Assembly: GCA_964531335.1 (NCBI GenBank)
Contig: CAZHEV010000007.1
Location: 124,001 to 188,000, forward strand
Direction: 5' to 3'
Length of the DNA stretch: 64,000 nucleotides
DNA from: CAZHEV01 sp964531335 [NCBI: uncultured bacterium]
Lineage (GTDB): Bacteria; Eisenbacteria; RBG-16-71-46; CAZHEV01
Numbering within the stretch: the first letter of the stretch is position 1; the number at the start of each line of letters is the position of its first letter. Positions 35,079 through 43,897 of this stretch are shown here, one piece after another. The notes beneath the pieces were generated by a model. It searched no databases. It was given only the letters and a program-made list of their open reading frames with translations, and was not told the DNA's origin. A program made the translations under genes and the position numbers.

Positions 35079-36011
35079 ATGCGCGACCCCGGAGGCAGGA
35101 CCACAGTGACGGACGGACGCAAGGGCGCTATAGGAGGCTTCACGCTTGTGGAGCTTCTGATATCCGTGACGATAATGTCGGTGCTTCTGGTGTCCGTGAG
35201 TCGGCTCGTCGCGGCTTGCCTTCGCGCGAGCGAGCTGGACGAAGGGACGGCCGCCGTTTATCAGCAGGGAAGCGCGGCCATGGAGAAAATGATCGCCGGC
35301 GTCAAGTCCTGCACGCAGCTTCACATCCCGAATAGTCACTGTACGACCCGGGACGTGCTGGCCTTCTCCGGTGTCCTCAACGAGGACGGTGACTGCTATT
35401 TCGATGACGTCCTGTTTCCCAGGCTCGACGAAGACCCTCCCGGGGACATGTCGGGTGACTCAGCCCCGGGGCTCGCCTTAGTGGACGACGACGGCGACGG
35501 CCTCGTGGACGAGACCGGAGGTCTGGCCTGGGAGGATGCCGTTAGGGACGACGACGAAGACGGGTTGTACGACGAGGATCCCGCCGACGGCGTCGACAAC
35601 GACGGGGACGGCAACATCGACGAGGATATGCCCTCGGATGCAAACGGTGACGCCGCTCCGGGGCTCGGGCACATGGATGACGACGCGGACGGATCCACGG
35701 ACGAGGGCGGGTCGCCGGCCGACGATGACGAGGATGGCTCTGACGATGAAGACGGGATGAACGCGGTGATATTCAGTTACGACTCAGGGGCCCGGGCGAT
35801 CGTGGAGGCGTTCCCCCATGACGGATCCTCGGGTGTGCTCTGCAGAAACGTGACCGGTTTTAGCGTCGTATACAACCCGGGCGACGCCGCGACGGCCACC
35901 TACATAACCATCTCTCTTACGCTCGAAGGCGGATCCGGGGAGAGCTTGACCATAACGGAAGACGTCTACCCGAGGAACATGGTTCAGAAATGGGGAAGGC
36001 GGGTAAGGTAA
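35079..36011 (+). CDS. PilW/GspJ-type minor prepilin with Asp-rich calcium-type insert
   Basis: The 310-residue prepilin has GGFTLVELLISVTIMSVLLVS, an ideal class III signal. The start at ATG 35079 gives a 20-residue leader; GTG 35106, nearer GGAGGCAGG, would give an 11-residue leader. Between about residues 117 and 227 lies an insert with repeated Asp motifs (DDDGDGLVDE, DGVDNDGDGNIDEDM, DDDADGSTDE, DDDEDGSDDEDG). These resemble thrombospondin type 3 or dockerin-like calcium loops. The C-terminal beta strands resume with VIFSYDSGARAIVEAF. It is the last gene of the rightward set and converges with pilB, 15 bp away. Confidence 0.8.
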   Translation: MRDPGGRTTVTDGRKGAIGGFTLVELLISVTIMSVLLVSVSRLVAACLRASELDEGTAAVYQQGSAAMEKMIAGVKSCTQLHIPNSHCTTRDVLAFSGVLNEDGDCYFDDVLFPRLDEDPPGDMSGDSAPGLALVDDDGDGLVDETGGLAWEDAVRDDDEDGLYDEDPADGVDNDGDGNIDEDMPSDANGDAAPGLGHMDDDADGSTDEGGSPADDDEDGSDDEDGMNAVIFSYDSGARAIVEAFPHDGSSGVLCRNVTGFSVVYNPGDAATATYITISLTLEGGSGESLTITEDVYPRNMVQKWGRRVR

Positions 36012-36026
36012 TGGGGACCGTCGAGA

Positions 36027-37733
36027 CTACTCTGCGAATATCACTCTGGACGCTTCTTCGGGTGTGGTCTTGCCCGTAAGGACCAGCTTCTCGGCCTCGG
36101 AGACCAGGGTAGGGAGCCCGACCTCTCGTTGGTGAGAGCGGATCCGGTCGATGCCGGGGCTGTCCAGAATCAACTTCTGAAGCTCGTAGCTGGTGGGCAG
36201 CAGCTCGAAGACGCCTGTGCGTCCTCTGTAGCCGGAGCCGAAACACTTCTTGCATCCTTCGCCCTTCATCAGTCGCGGCTCGCGCGCCTGCTCGATGCCG
36301 TTCGACGCGAGGCCTCCCGGGGGAGGATCGTAAGGCGCCGAGCACTCCGGACAGTTTGTCCTGATTAGCCTTTGGGCGAGGACTCCGACCAGGGAGGGGG
36401 CGAGCAGATAGGGCTCGATGCCGATCTCCAGCAACCTCGCCGCCGAGCTCGCGGCGTCGTTGGTGTGCATTGTCGAAAGCACCAGGTGTCCGGTAAGGGC
36501 GGCCTGGACGGCGATCTTCGCCGTCTCGGGGTCTCGGATCTCGCCGACCATCACGATGTCCGGGTCCTGCCTCAACGTGTGTCTGAGTATTCTCGCAAAG
36601 CTGAGGCCTATCTCGGCCTTGACCTGGGACTGGGTTATCATCTCGAACTGATACTCGATGGGGTCCTCGATGGTCACTATGTTCCGCTCGCTGGAGTTCA
36701 GCTCCGACAGGGCGCTGTACAGCGTAGTGGTCTTGCCGCTTCCGGTGGGGCCGGTTACGAGCAGCAAACCGTTCGGGCGGGCGAGCAGGCCTCTGAAGCC
36801 GGCGAGGACGCCGGGGCTGAAGCCCAGCTCCTCCATGGTTAGCAGCTCTTTTCTCCTGTCGAGGACCCTGAGGACGACCTTCTCCCCGAAGACGCCCGGC
36901 AGCGACGAGAATCGCAGGTCGACGGGCCTTCCCTCGGCCTGAACCTGGATCCGCCCGTCTTGGGGCATGCGCCGTTCGGCGATATCGAGGTTGGCCATCA
37001 GCTTGAGCCTCGAGACAACCGCCGGGTGCAGCTCCGCCTTGTGCTTGATGACGGGATAGAGGACGCCGTCTATCCGAAGTCTCATTCGGAAGAAGTCCCG
37101 CTCCGGCTCGATGTGAACGTCGCTCGCCCTCTCCTTAAGAGCACGCAGTATTATCTGATTTACCAAATCGATCGCCGGGCTCTGGGCTGAGGATTGCGAG
37201 ATGTCATAGACGTGCTCCTGGGCCTCATACCCCCCGGCGAGGCTGCGCGGGGCGCCTCTTTTCGAGATGAAGTCCTCGACCAGCAGGTCCGCCTCGTCGT
37301 AGAACTCCTCGATCATGTCCAGGATGTCGCTGCGCGGGCTGGCTACCAGCTGCACATCGAAGCCCGTGAGTTTCTTTACGGCGTCGGCCACGAACGCTCT
37401 GTTGGGATCGCTTATGGCCAAGGTGAGGGTGTTGTGAACGAGGAAAAGAGGCATGACCTCGTGGAGCCGGGCCTTCTCCCGGGGCAGCGTATCGACGGCC
37501 CTTCTGTCGACGAGACCGCTGTCGAGCCTCGTGTACGGTATGCCGGCCTGCTCCGCCAGAACGAGCGATATGTCTTCGCTGGACACAAACCCGGCCTCGA
37601 CAAGAAGCTCTCCCAGGCGGCGGCCTGACTTTCCTTGCGAGCGCAGGACCTCGTCCAATTGAGCCTGGGTGATGAGTCCCCTGCCAACCAGGAGGTCGCC
37701 CAGGAGCATTCTCTTTCCGACGCCGACGGTCAT
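36027..37733 (-). CDS. pilB: Type IV pilus extension ATPase (PilB/GspE)
   Basis: The 568-residue protein has the N-terminal MshEN/GspE-N region (LGDLLVGRGLITQAQLDEVL), the core with Walker A GPTGSGKTTTLYSAL near residue 330, and Asp and His boxes. A MVGEIRDPETAKIAVQAALTGH segment and a zinc-type tetracysteine pattern (NCPEC near residue 459 and CKKC near 494) follow. Start ATG 37733 leaves the conserved N-domain intact; an in-frame ATG at 37781 lacks a binding site. Family knowledge: the hexamer powers pilus extension from the cytoplasm. A STAS-domain gene lies 67 bp upstream in the same direction. No PilT-type ATPase gene is in the window. Confidence 0.93.
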   Translation of the reverse strand: MTVGVGKRMLLGDLLVGRGLITQAQLDEVLRSQGKSGRRLGELLVEAGFVSSEDISLVLAEQAGIPYTRLDSGLVDRRAVDTLPREKARLHEVMPLFLVHNTLTLAISDPNRAFVADAVKKLTGFDVQLVASPRSDILDMIEEFYDEADLLVEDFISKRGAPRSLAGGYEAQEHVYDISQSSAQSPAIDLVNQIILRALKERASDVHIEPERDFFRMRLRIDGVLYPVIKHKAELHPAVVSRLKLMANLDIAERRMPQDGRIQVQAEGRPVDLRFSSLPGVFGEKVVLRVLDRRKELLTMEELGFSPGVLAGFRGLLARPNGLLLVTGPTGSGKTTTLYSALSELNSSERNIVTIEDPIEYQFEMITQSQVKAEIGLSFARILRHTLRQDPDIVMVGEIRDPETAKIAVQAALTGHLVLSTMHTNDAASSAARLLEIGIEPYLLAPSLVGVLAQRLIRTNCPECSAPYDPPPGGLASNGIEQAREPRLMKGEGCKKCFGSGYRGRTGVFELLPTSYELQKLILDSPGIDRIRSHQREVGLPTLVSEAEKLVLTGKTTPEEASRVIFAE

Positions 37734-37800
37734 CGAGTTGCGCCTTTGTGTGCGGTGGGCGGCTCCGGAGTCCGCCCGCATGGTGAAAGGGGGGCCGGGG

Positions 37801-38127
37801 TCACAGGACGGACCGGCTTTCCTCCTCCACGATGATCAATCTCTTATCCAGCCTGGTAAGCGATAGGATCCTCTTGAATTCGCCGCCCGCGTTCGCAAGT
37901 CGCAGAGATCCGCCTGAAGAGGCGAGCTTCGATGAAATGTCCAGGAGAAGCTCCAGCCCGCGGCTGTCTATGCGCTCCACGTCGGCCACGTCCAGGATCA
38001 CGTTGGCCGGGGCGCGGGACTCGACCTCCTGAAAGGCGCTCTTCAAGTCTTCGAGGCCGATCTCGGAGATCGGACCCTCCAGAGCCAAATACGTGATCGG
38101 TCCCACTTTTTTCGTCAAGACTGACAT
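37801..38127 (-). CDS. STAS-domain protein (anti-sigma-factor-antagonist-like)
   Basis: The 108-residue protein is a single STAS domain. YLALEGPISEIGLEDLKSAF and VILDVADVERIDSRGLELLL form the strand-turn around the usual phosphorylatable Ser/Thr, here DSRG. LRLANAGGEFKRILSLTRLD and a final IVEEE strand follow. SpoIIAA-type antagonists are phosphorylated on Ser in this loop, and the Ser is present. The start at 38127 (MSVLTKKVG) was chosen over an upstream ATG because it lies at the domain boundary, 36 nt after the predicted sigma-54 transcription start. Co-transcription with pilB suggests a regulatory link with pilus extension, by inference. Confidence 0.8.
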   Translation of the reverse strand: MSVLTKKVGPITYLALEGPISEIGLEDLKSAFQEVESRAPANVILDVADVERIDSRGLELLLDISSKLASSGGSLRLANAGGEFKRILSLTRLDKRLIIVEEESRSVL

Positions 38128-38174
38128 CGCTTGCACCGCCTCTGCCCGATAGGTAACCGGTGCCAATAGGGGAC

Positions 38175-38189
38175 TGCAAGATAAGTGCC
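38175..38189 (-). promoter_or_regulatory. Sigma-54 (RpoN)-type promoter for STAS-pilB
   Basis: Read leftward the site is GGCACTTATCTTGCA, with the exact 10-nt GG-to-GC spacing. It differs at only one of 15 positions from the site at 11197-11211 before the first minor-pilin cluster. The predicted start near 38163 leaves a 36-nt leader. Confidence 0.72.
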
Positions 38190-38365
38190 GCGTGCGGGCG
38201 CGGGGCTCGGGCGATGGCCCGGTTCAGCCAAGAGGTTGGGGTGCAATCAATTCTATGGTCCGCGGTGCCGAAGGAGGCGCGGTCTGGAATTGTAAAAGGC
38301 CACTAACCGCGCGAAAAGGAATTGCTTTTTGCAGTGCCCGCTCCGCGATTGCACGCCGGCGGGGC

Positions 38366-39721
38366 TCAGGAAGTTCGCCCGTGGAAAGAGCGGCCGGCAT
38401 AGATCGCCGCGCCGATCCAGAGCGCCACCAGCACCAAGGACCCTATGGATAGGAATCTTATGGTGCCGAAATCTCTGAAGGCCGTCGTTATCGCAAGACT
38501 GATCCCCACCGCCAAGGCCTTTGCGAATCGCTGCACGAACATGTCTATGAACGCCTTGGCCTTGTATTTCTGGTCACGGGACGTCGGCACGTAGAGCGCC
38601 TCCTTGGCGGACTGGTTTATGGAATAAGCGAACGCATTGTCGGCGGGGTAGAGAAAGCTGCCGACCCAGAGCACGGGAAACGCCGCGAAGGCCGCCGACC
38701 CGGTCAATATGGTGGCGGGAAGTATCAGCAGGGCGGTGACAAGACCGAATCGGGTCATGATAAAGCTCGTCAGGAAGAACTGGACCAGCATCGCCAGGAT
38801 GTTCGTCAGCGAGTACATGGTAGCGAACTGCTTGCCCAGAGCCTCGCCGCTGAGAAAGTGCTCGAGGGTGGAAGTGAATTGGAAGTCCATTATGGTCGAC
38901 ACCATCTCGTAAAGCGCCACTATCGTCACTATCGCGATCAGATACTTGGATTGAAAGACGAGCTTCGCTCCCTCGATCGCCGCGTTGGCCTTCGGCCGCG
39001 CCGCCTGCGCATCCTCGCCCGGTGGTGCGGAGGGCCCCGGCGAGACCGTCCCGACCGGCCCGCTCTTGTCGACTATTCTTCCAGCTAGAAATGCAACGGC
39101 TATTATGACGGCCACGATTCCGAAGCAGACCCACATCCATTGGGCTTTGGATATATAATCGAACCACACTCTGAGAAAGGTGCTTCCGAACGCGCCGCCC
39201 GTGACGCCGCCGAGGCCGATGAGCCCGTAGAGCCTCTTGGCCGCTTCCGGGGTCACGCTGTCGTTCAGGAAGGCGAAGAATGTGGCCACCATGAGAGTGG
39301 TGAACAGGTCGCCCAGAAGATAGAAGGTCCAGACCACCGAGGCCTCCGGGTTTCCTATCAGGCGTCCATACAATATGAACATCAGCATGAAGAACAGCCC
39401 GAACGCCAAGGTGAGCTGTTGGCGCCGGAGCCGCCTTGCCAGCAAGGTGAACGCGGTCACGGCTGCGATCGCGACCACCATGTTGAGGACCTTGGCTATG
39501 AGCTCCGCCTGGGAGCCCAGCAGGTGCCACGAGGTGAAGCCCGACCATGAGAGGACGTCCACGCCTCCCGTGCTGTCGTAGTACCGGATGAACAAGCTTT
39601 TCTTCAGGGGCTTCAAGATCCAGAAGCAGGTGATCACTAGAAAGAAATAAAGAAACATCAGAAGCGCGAGGGGAAGCTCCTCTCTCTTTATGTTCATGAA
39701 GGCTTTGATGGGGCTTTGCAT
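38366..39721 (-). CDS. NTT/Npt1-Npt2-type nucleotide transporter-like membrane protein
   Basis: The 451-residue protein has about 12 hydrophobic segments. The start (IKREELPLALLMFLYFFLVI, then CFWILKPLKKSLFI) and the motif RLYGLIGLGGVTGGAFGS resemble the bacterial relatives of ATP/ADP translocases (NTT, Tlc). A hydrophilic loop rich in Pro/Gly/Ala lies between the two halves. Family knowledge: characterised members exchange or import nucleotides; many free-living members have no known substrate. GAGGAG lies just upstream of the ATG. A second, larger relative is encoded at 41115 on the other strand; the two genes are separated by the phosphoesterase gene. Confidence 0.75.
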   Translation of the reverse strand: MQSPIKAFMNIKREELPLALLMFLYFFLVITCFWILKPLKKSLFIRYYDSTGGVDVLSWSGFTSWHLLGSQAELIAKVLNMVVAIAAVTAFTLLARRLRRQQLTLAFGLFFMLMFILYGRLIGNPEASVVWTFYLLGDLFTTLMVATFFAFLNDSVTPEAAKRLYGLIGLGGVTGGAFGSTFLRVWFDYISKAQWMWVCFGIVAVIIAVAFLAGRIVDKSGPVGTVSPGPSAPPGEDAQAARPKANAAIEGAKLVFQSKYLIAIVTIVALYEMVSTIMDFQFTSTLEHFLSGEALGKQFATMYSLTNILAMLVQFFLTSFIMTRFGLVTALLILPATILTGSAAFAAFPVLWVGSFLYPADNAFAYSINQSAKEALYVPTSRDQKYKAKAFIDMFVQRFAKALAVGISLAITTAFRDFGTIRFLSIGSLVLVALWIGAAIYAGRSFHGRTS

Positions 39722-39900
39722 TCAATCTCCTCGACTTCCGGAGCCTCCGACTCCGGCGACGCCCGATAATTGCGGGGGGGGGAGATCGGGACGGGCGAAG
39801 CCGGGCACGCGCCGTGTCGAAGCGGGCCTTTGGCTGCTGCAACGGTGCTGAGCATCCGCTATCATAGGAAAGACAGCGCGGATTAGCGGAGGATCGACAG

Positions 39901-41112
39901 ATGAAGCCTAAAACGAGCGGATGTTTTCGGTCAATCGCGTTTTGTGCGGCTTTTTGCGCCGCTTTGGGGCTGTCCGGCCCGGCCGGAAGCGCGATATGCG
40001 GTAAGGCGGAGCCGTGGCCGAAGTCGTCGAGAGAGCCGGTGTCCACCCTCGATCATCCGACGGTAGAGGAGAGGGTGGAGGACAAAGGTGGCCACGTCTC
40101 CTCATACAGGTTCGCGGTGTTCGGAGACCAGCGGGCATTGGCCGACGGCGAGTGGCAGGGCCTCATCGAGCAGATCAGGCTCCTGAGCCTGAGGGACGAG
40201 AGTCTCCTGTTCGTGCTGGACACCGGTGACATAGTGGACGACGGGCGCCATTCGGACCAGTTCCATGCCTTGACCGACATATTGAAGCCTGTATCGCATC
40301 TGCCTTACCTTGTGGGAGTCGGGAATCACGAAAAGGACGACAACCAAAGTTCTTCGGCTCTGCGAAATACGGCCACCTTCTTGAGCTACCTCGACGGCGG
40401 GTTCTCGCCCGGCAGGATGTACTATCGCAAAGACATAGGGCCGGCGAGGTTTCTATTCCTTGACACCAACGACCTTGTCTACGGGGACGAGGGGGGACGC
40501 GGACAGGCCCGGCCGCCCGAGCCCGGGAGCAGGGGGGCCGAGCAGATCGAGTGGCTTCTGAATGAGCTGGACCAGCTCTCGACCGATAAGCCCGCGCTCT
40601 CGATAGCGGTGATGCACCATCCGATCCTTCAGTCATCCCTCAAGCACGGAGCCCAGGCCGTCTCACTCTGGAACCTCGAGATCGAGGGCCGCTCACTGGC
40701 CCGGTTGCTCTTCGGCGCCGGCATTGACGTTATCCTCACGGGGCACACGCATACGTACGAGCGCTTCCGGGTCAACGATTCCCTCGGCAGTGTAATGCAT
40801 TTGATCAACATTTCGGGACGTCCCAGGGGGGGCTTTCTATGGTTCGAAGGGGGCGGGTTCTTATGGATGGGGAAGATCTCCCGCAGGGCTGCGGATATCG
40901 CCGGCAGGGAGAGGTCCTGGCTGCGAAGATCGGGATGGAGGATCCCCGAAGCCTGGAGCGTATATCAGGAAGATGCAATGCTCGAACGCGAGGCCGATCA
41001 GTTCGCGGTCATAACCGTGGAGGAGGACGGAGGGCTATTGCTGGAGATCGCGTTCTTGGATGACTCCAGGCGCTGGGGGCTCAGATGGGACCCGGCTGTG
41101 CGGATCAAGTAG
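39901..41112 (+). CDS. Exported calcineurin-like metallophosphoesterase
   Basis: The 403-residue protein has a signal peptide (CFRSIAFCAAFCAALGLSGPAGSA) and all metallophosphoesterase motifs in order. These are FGDQRA (residue about 73), DTGDIVDDG (about 106), GNHE (141), MHHPIL (238) and GHTHTYER (281). The first motif is GDQ rather than GDxH, as in purple-acid-phosphatase-like exported members. Family knowledge: a two-metal site cleaves phosphomono- or diesters. It is followed within 2 bp by the NTT-HEAT gene, so both are probably on one transcript. Confidence 0.85.
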   Translation: MKPKTSGCFRSIAFCAAFCAALGLSGPAGSAICGKAEPWPKSSREPVSTLDHPTVEERVEDKGGHVSSYRFAVFGDQRALADGEWQGLIEQIRLLSLRDESLLFVLDTGDIVDDGRHSDQFHALTDILKPVSHLPYLVGVGNHEKDDNQSSSALRNTATFLSYLDGGFSPGRMYYRKDIGPARFLFLDTNDLVYGDEGGRGQARPPEPGSRGAEQIEWLLNELDQLSTDKPALSIAVMHHPILQSSLKHGAQAVSLWNLEIEGRSLARLLFGAGIDVILTGHTHTYERFRVNDSLGSVMHLINISGRPRGGFLWFEGGGFLWMGKISRRAADIAGRERSWLRRSGWRIPEAWSVYQEDAMLEREADQFAVITVEEDGGLLLEIAFLDDSRRWGLRWDPAVRIK

Positions 41113-41114
41113 CG

Positions 41115-43874
41115 ATGGTAAAGCGCGTTCTCAAGATGGCCAGAGTCAGAGAAAAGGAGTTCGGCCTCGTATGCGAGCTCTTCTTCCTCCACTTCCTGGT
41201 GATTTGCGCCTTCATAGTGGCGAAGACCGCGCGTGACGGGCTGTATCTCAGCAATCTCTCCGCGACCACGCTCCCTTACGTCTACCTCGGTCTTGCGATC
41301 TGGACGACCGGCGCCATTGCCTTCTATGGCCGCTACTTAGGCCGGATTCCCTCCCACCGCGCGCTCATGCACGGCCTCTGGATCACGGGCCTTTCCCTGC
41401 TGCTTTTCTTCCTTTGGTTTTGGAGCGGGGGCCGGACGCCGGCTGTGGCTTTCTATCTTTGGCTGGGCGCGTACGGCCTGTTGCTCGTCTCGCAGTTCTG
41501 GGTTCTCACAAACGACAGACTGAACCCCCGTCAGGCCAGGCGGCTTTTCGGAGTCATCGGCGCGGGCGGCGTTCTGGGCGGGATGATCGGCGGCGCGGGC
41601 GCCTCGCAGCTTGCCGGGCTTGGCGGGCCCGAGTGGCTTCTGGTCGGAGCGGCCGTGATCCATGGAGCGGCGGCGGTGCTGGCCCGAAGAAGCGGTCGGC
41701 GGCCCGAGGAGGCCCCTCCCGGCGGCGCGGAGTCCGAGGGCGAGGCGGAGCCGGGCCTCGGGCGCATTCTCGGCAGCCCTTACGTCAGGCTGATAGCCGT
41801 CACCATGCTCGTGGCCCCGATAACGATCGCCGTGATCGACTACGAGTTCAAGTTCCTCCTTCAGGGGTTTCTCGCGGGTCCGGATAAGGCGATAGGTGGA
41901 CTGGGACCGGAAAGGGCGGCGGAGCTCACAACTTTCCTTGGCTACTTTTACGGGTTTCAGAACGTAGTGATGCTGCTGGTCCAATTGGGCCTGACAGGCT
42001 TCCTGCTGTCCCGGCTCGGGGCCAGAGCCACCTCCATGCTGCTGCCGGGAGGCTTGCTGGTGGGCTCTCTGGCCACCGTAGCGCTTCCACATTTCTTTCT
42101 GGTCGCGGGAACGTGGCTATATGGGTCGATTGCAAGAGTCACGGTTGTCAGGTCGGCCAGAGAGTTCCTTTACTTCCCCCTTCGAAGCGGGGTCCGCCGG
42201 CAGGCGAAGCGACTGATCGAGACAACGGTCAACCGGTTGGCGGAGGGGATCGCGGGCGTGATCATTCTGCTGGTGAACGGCTTGCTGGGCGGGACCATCG
42301 CGCAACTCTCAATCTTGATCACCGTGCTCTCGGCCCTGGCGCTGGTCCTGGAGCGGCTTCTGACGAGAAGTTACGTATCGGAGCTCTCCTACTCCCTGCG
42401 GTGGATGCTCGAAGACAGGGAGAGACCGCCGTTCGACCTCAAGGAGGCCCATCTCGTCAGAGAGCTCGGCGCCCTTCTCGACAGCCCCTTCGAGAAAAGA
42501 GTGCTTTACGCCCTGGATACACTGCGGGAAGTGGAGGCTGAGGGGTTGAGACGCTACCTGCCCGCGCTTCTCGAGCACCGGTCTCCGAAGGTCAGGGCGC
42601 GTGCCCTGGAGCTGTCGGCGCAGCTCAACGTGAGCGCGGATCTCACCAAGGTTGAATCTCTACTGCTCGATACGGACGACGATGTCCGCATGCACGCCGC
42701 TTATTTCTACTGCATCCTGAAGCCGGGCGACGCCCGCGATTCCATGGGCGATTTGCTCAAGTCCGGTAACGACAGGATCCGGTCCGGAGCCCTCCAGTGC
42801 GTCGCCGCCCATTCGCCTCAGCAGGAGGACGAAAGGGTATACACCATAGCGGAGGAGTTCATGGCGAGGGGGTCGCGGGGCGACAGGCTTTCGGTGGCGA
42901 TGGCCGCGGGGAAACGCCCCGGCCCCGCAGCCATTCACGGCTTTCTGGAGAGGTTGGTTCACGATCCGGACCCCGGGGTCAGGAGAGCGGCGATTCGCAG
43001 TGCGGGCACCGCGAGGCGCGGGGAACTGGTGCCGGAGCTGATAAGGTTGCTGGAGCTTACGGAGTTCAGGGAAGATGCGGAATCCTCTCTCGTGCGTTAT
43101 GGGGACTCGGTTGTAGGCACGCTGGGCGATTACCTGGCGGACCCTACGGCCGCTGATGAGATCCGCAAGGCTATCCCGCAAGTCTTATGCGGGATAGGCA
43201 GCCAGGGAGCCGCTGACGCCCTGGTTCGGGTCTCCCTTGAAGAGGACCCCGGCTTCGCCGATCGGCTCCTCAGAGCGCTGAGCAGACTGAAGGCGAACAA
43301 TCCGGATATATCGGTATCCGAAGAGGAAGTAGGAAAGCGCATCGGTCTCGAGGTCGATCAGTACCTGCGCTTCCGCAAGGTGAGATGGATCGTTGAGAGC
43401 GCGCCGGCCGGGGAGGCGCGTGAGCTGCTCGTGCGTGTGCTGTGGGAGAGAACGGGACAGTCCCTTCGGCGTCTGTTCAGGGTTCTCGCATTGATCTATC
43501 CCAGGCGCGAAACACGCCTTGCATATCGGGGGTTGATGAGCCAGAATGCTCGCCTGCGGGCCCAGTCCGTTGAGTATATAGAGGCCACGATCTCACCTGA
43601 ACACAAGCGCATGGTTATGCCCATAGTGGAGCGAACGGGCGGGCGAGAGAGAGAGAAGCCGGAAGCGGTGCACTCCCGGGAGATGGCGTCTCTGGAGGAG
43701 GCAATTGAGGAGCTGGCGGGCATCCCCGACCCATGGCTGCTGGCCGCCGCCTTGTACCTCGTTGGCTCGCTCAAGCTGAGCCCGCTGAGGCACATCGCCG
43801 AGGGCTCGGCCAGGGCGGAGCACCCCTACTTGAGAGAGATGGGACGGTGGGCCGCGGATGAGCTGGCGGCGTAG
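41115..43874 (+). CDS. NTT-type transporter-like protein with C-terminal HEAT repeats
   Basis: The 919-residue protein has an N-terminal half with about 12 membrane segments. It includes FIVAKTARDGLYLSNLSATT and ARRLFGVIGAGGVLGGMIGG, clearly related to the protein at 38366-39721. From about residue 440 it becomes soluble and alpha-helical, with HEAT-like units (ALLDSPFEKRVLYALDTLRE, LEHRSPKVRARALELSAQL, LVHDPDPGVRRAAIRSAG). The start ATG 41115 lies two bases after the phosphoesterase stop; no good ribosome-binding site was seen. Fusions of this transporter type with HEAT repeats and a cNMP-binding domain are known in several phyla. Here the cNMP-like domain is the next gene. Confidence 0.78.
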   Translation: MVKRVLKMARVREKEFGLVCELFFLHFLVICAFIVAKTARDGLYLSNLSATTLPYVYLGLAIWTTGAIAFYGRYLGRIPSHRALMHGLWITGLSLLLFFLWFWSGGRTPAVAFYLWLGAYGLLLVSQFWVLTNDRLNPRQARRLFGVIGAGGVLGGMIGGAGASQLAGLGGPEWLLVGAAVIHGAAAVLARRSGRRPEEAPPGGAESEGEAEPGLGRILGSPYVRLIAVTMLVAPITIAVIDYEFKFLLQGFLAGPDKAIGGLGPERAAELTTFLGYFYGFQNVVMLLVQLGLTGFLLSRLGARATSMLLPGGLLVGSLATVALPHFFLVAGTWLYGSIARVTVVRSAREFLYFPLRSGVRRQAKRLIETTVNRLAEGIAGVIILLVNGLLGGTIAQLSILITVLSALALVLERLLTRSYVSELSYSLRWMLEDRERPPFDLKEAHLVRELGALLDSPFEKRVLYALDTLREVEAEGLRRYLPALLEHRSPKVRARALELSAQLNVSADLTKVESLLLDTDDDVRMHAAYFYCILKPGDARDSMGDLLKSGNDRIRSGALQCVAAHSPQQEDERVYTIAEEFMARGSRGDRLSVAMAAGKRPGPAAIHGFLERLVHDPDPGVRRAAIRSAGTARRGELVPELIRLLELTEFREDAESSLVRYGDSVVGTLGDYLADPTAADEIRKAIPQVLCGIGSQGAADALVRVSLEEDPGFADRLLRALSRLKANNPDISVSEEEVGKRIGLEVDQYLRFRKVRWIVESAPAGEARELLVRVLWERTGQSLRRLFRVLALIYPRRETRLAYRGLMSQNARLRAQSVEYIEATISPEHKRMVMPIVERTGGREREKPEAVHSREMASLEEAIEELAGIPDPWLLAAALYLVGSLKLSPLRHIAEGSARAEHPYLREMGRWAADELAA

Positions 43875-43897
43875 CGCGGAAGGACCTCGAGCGGACT

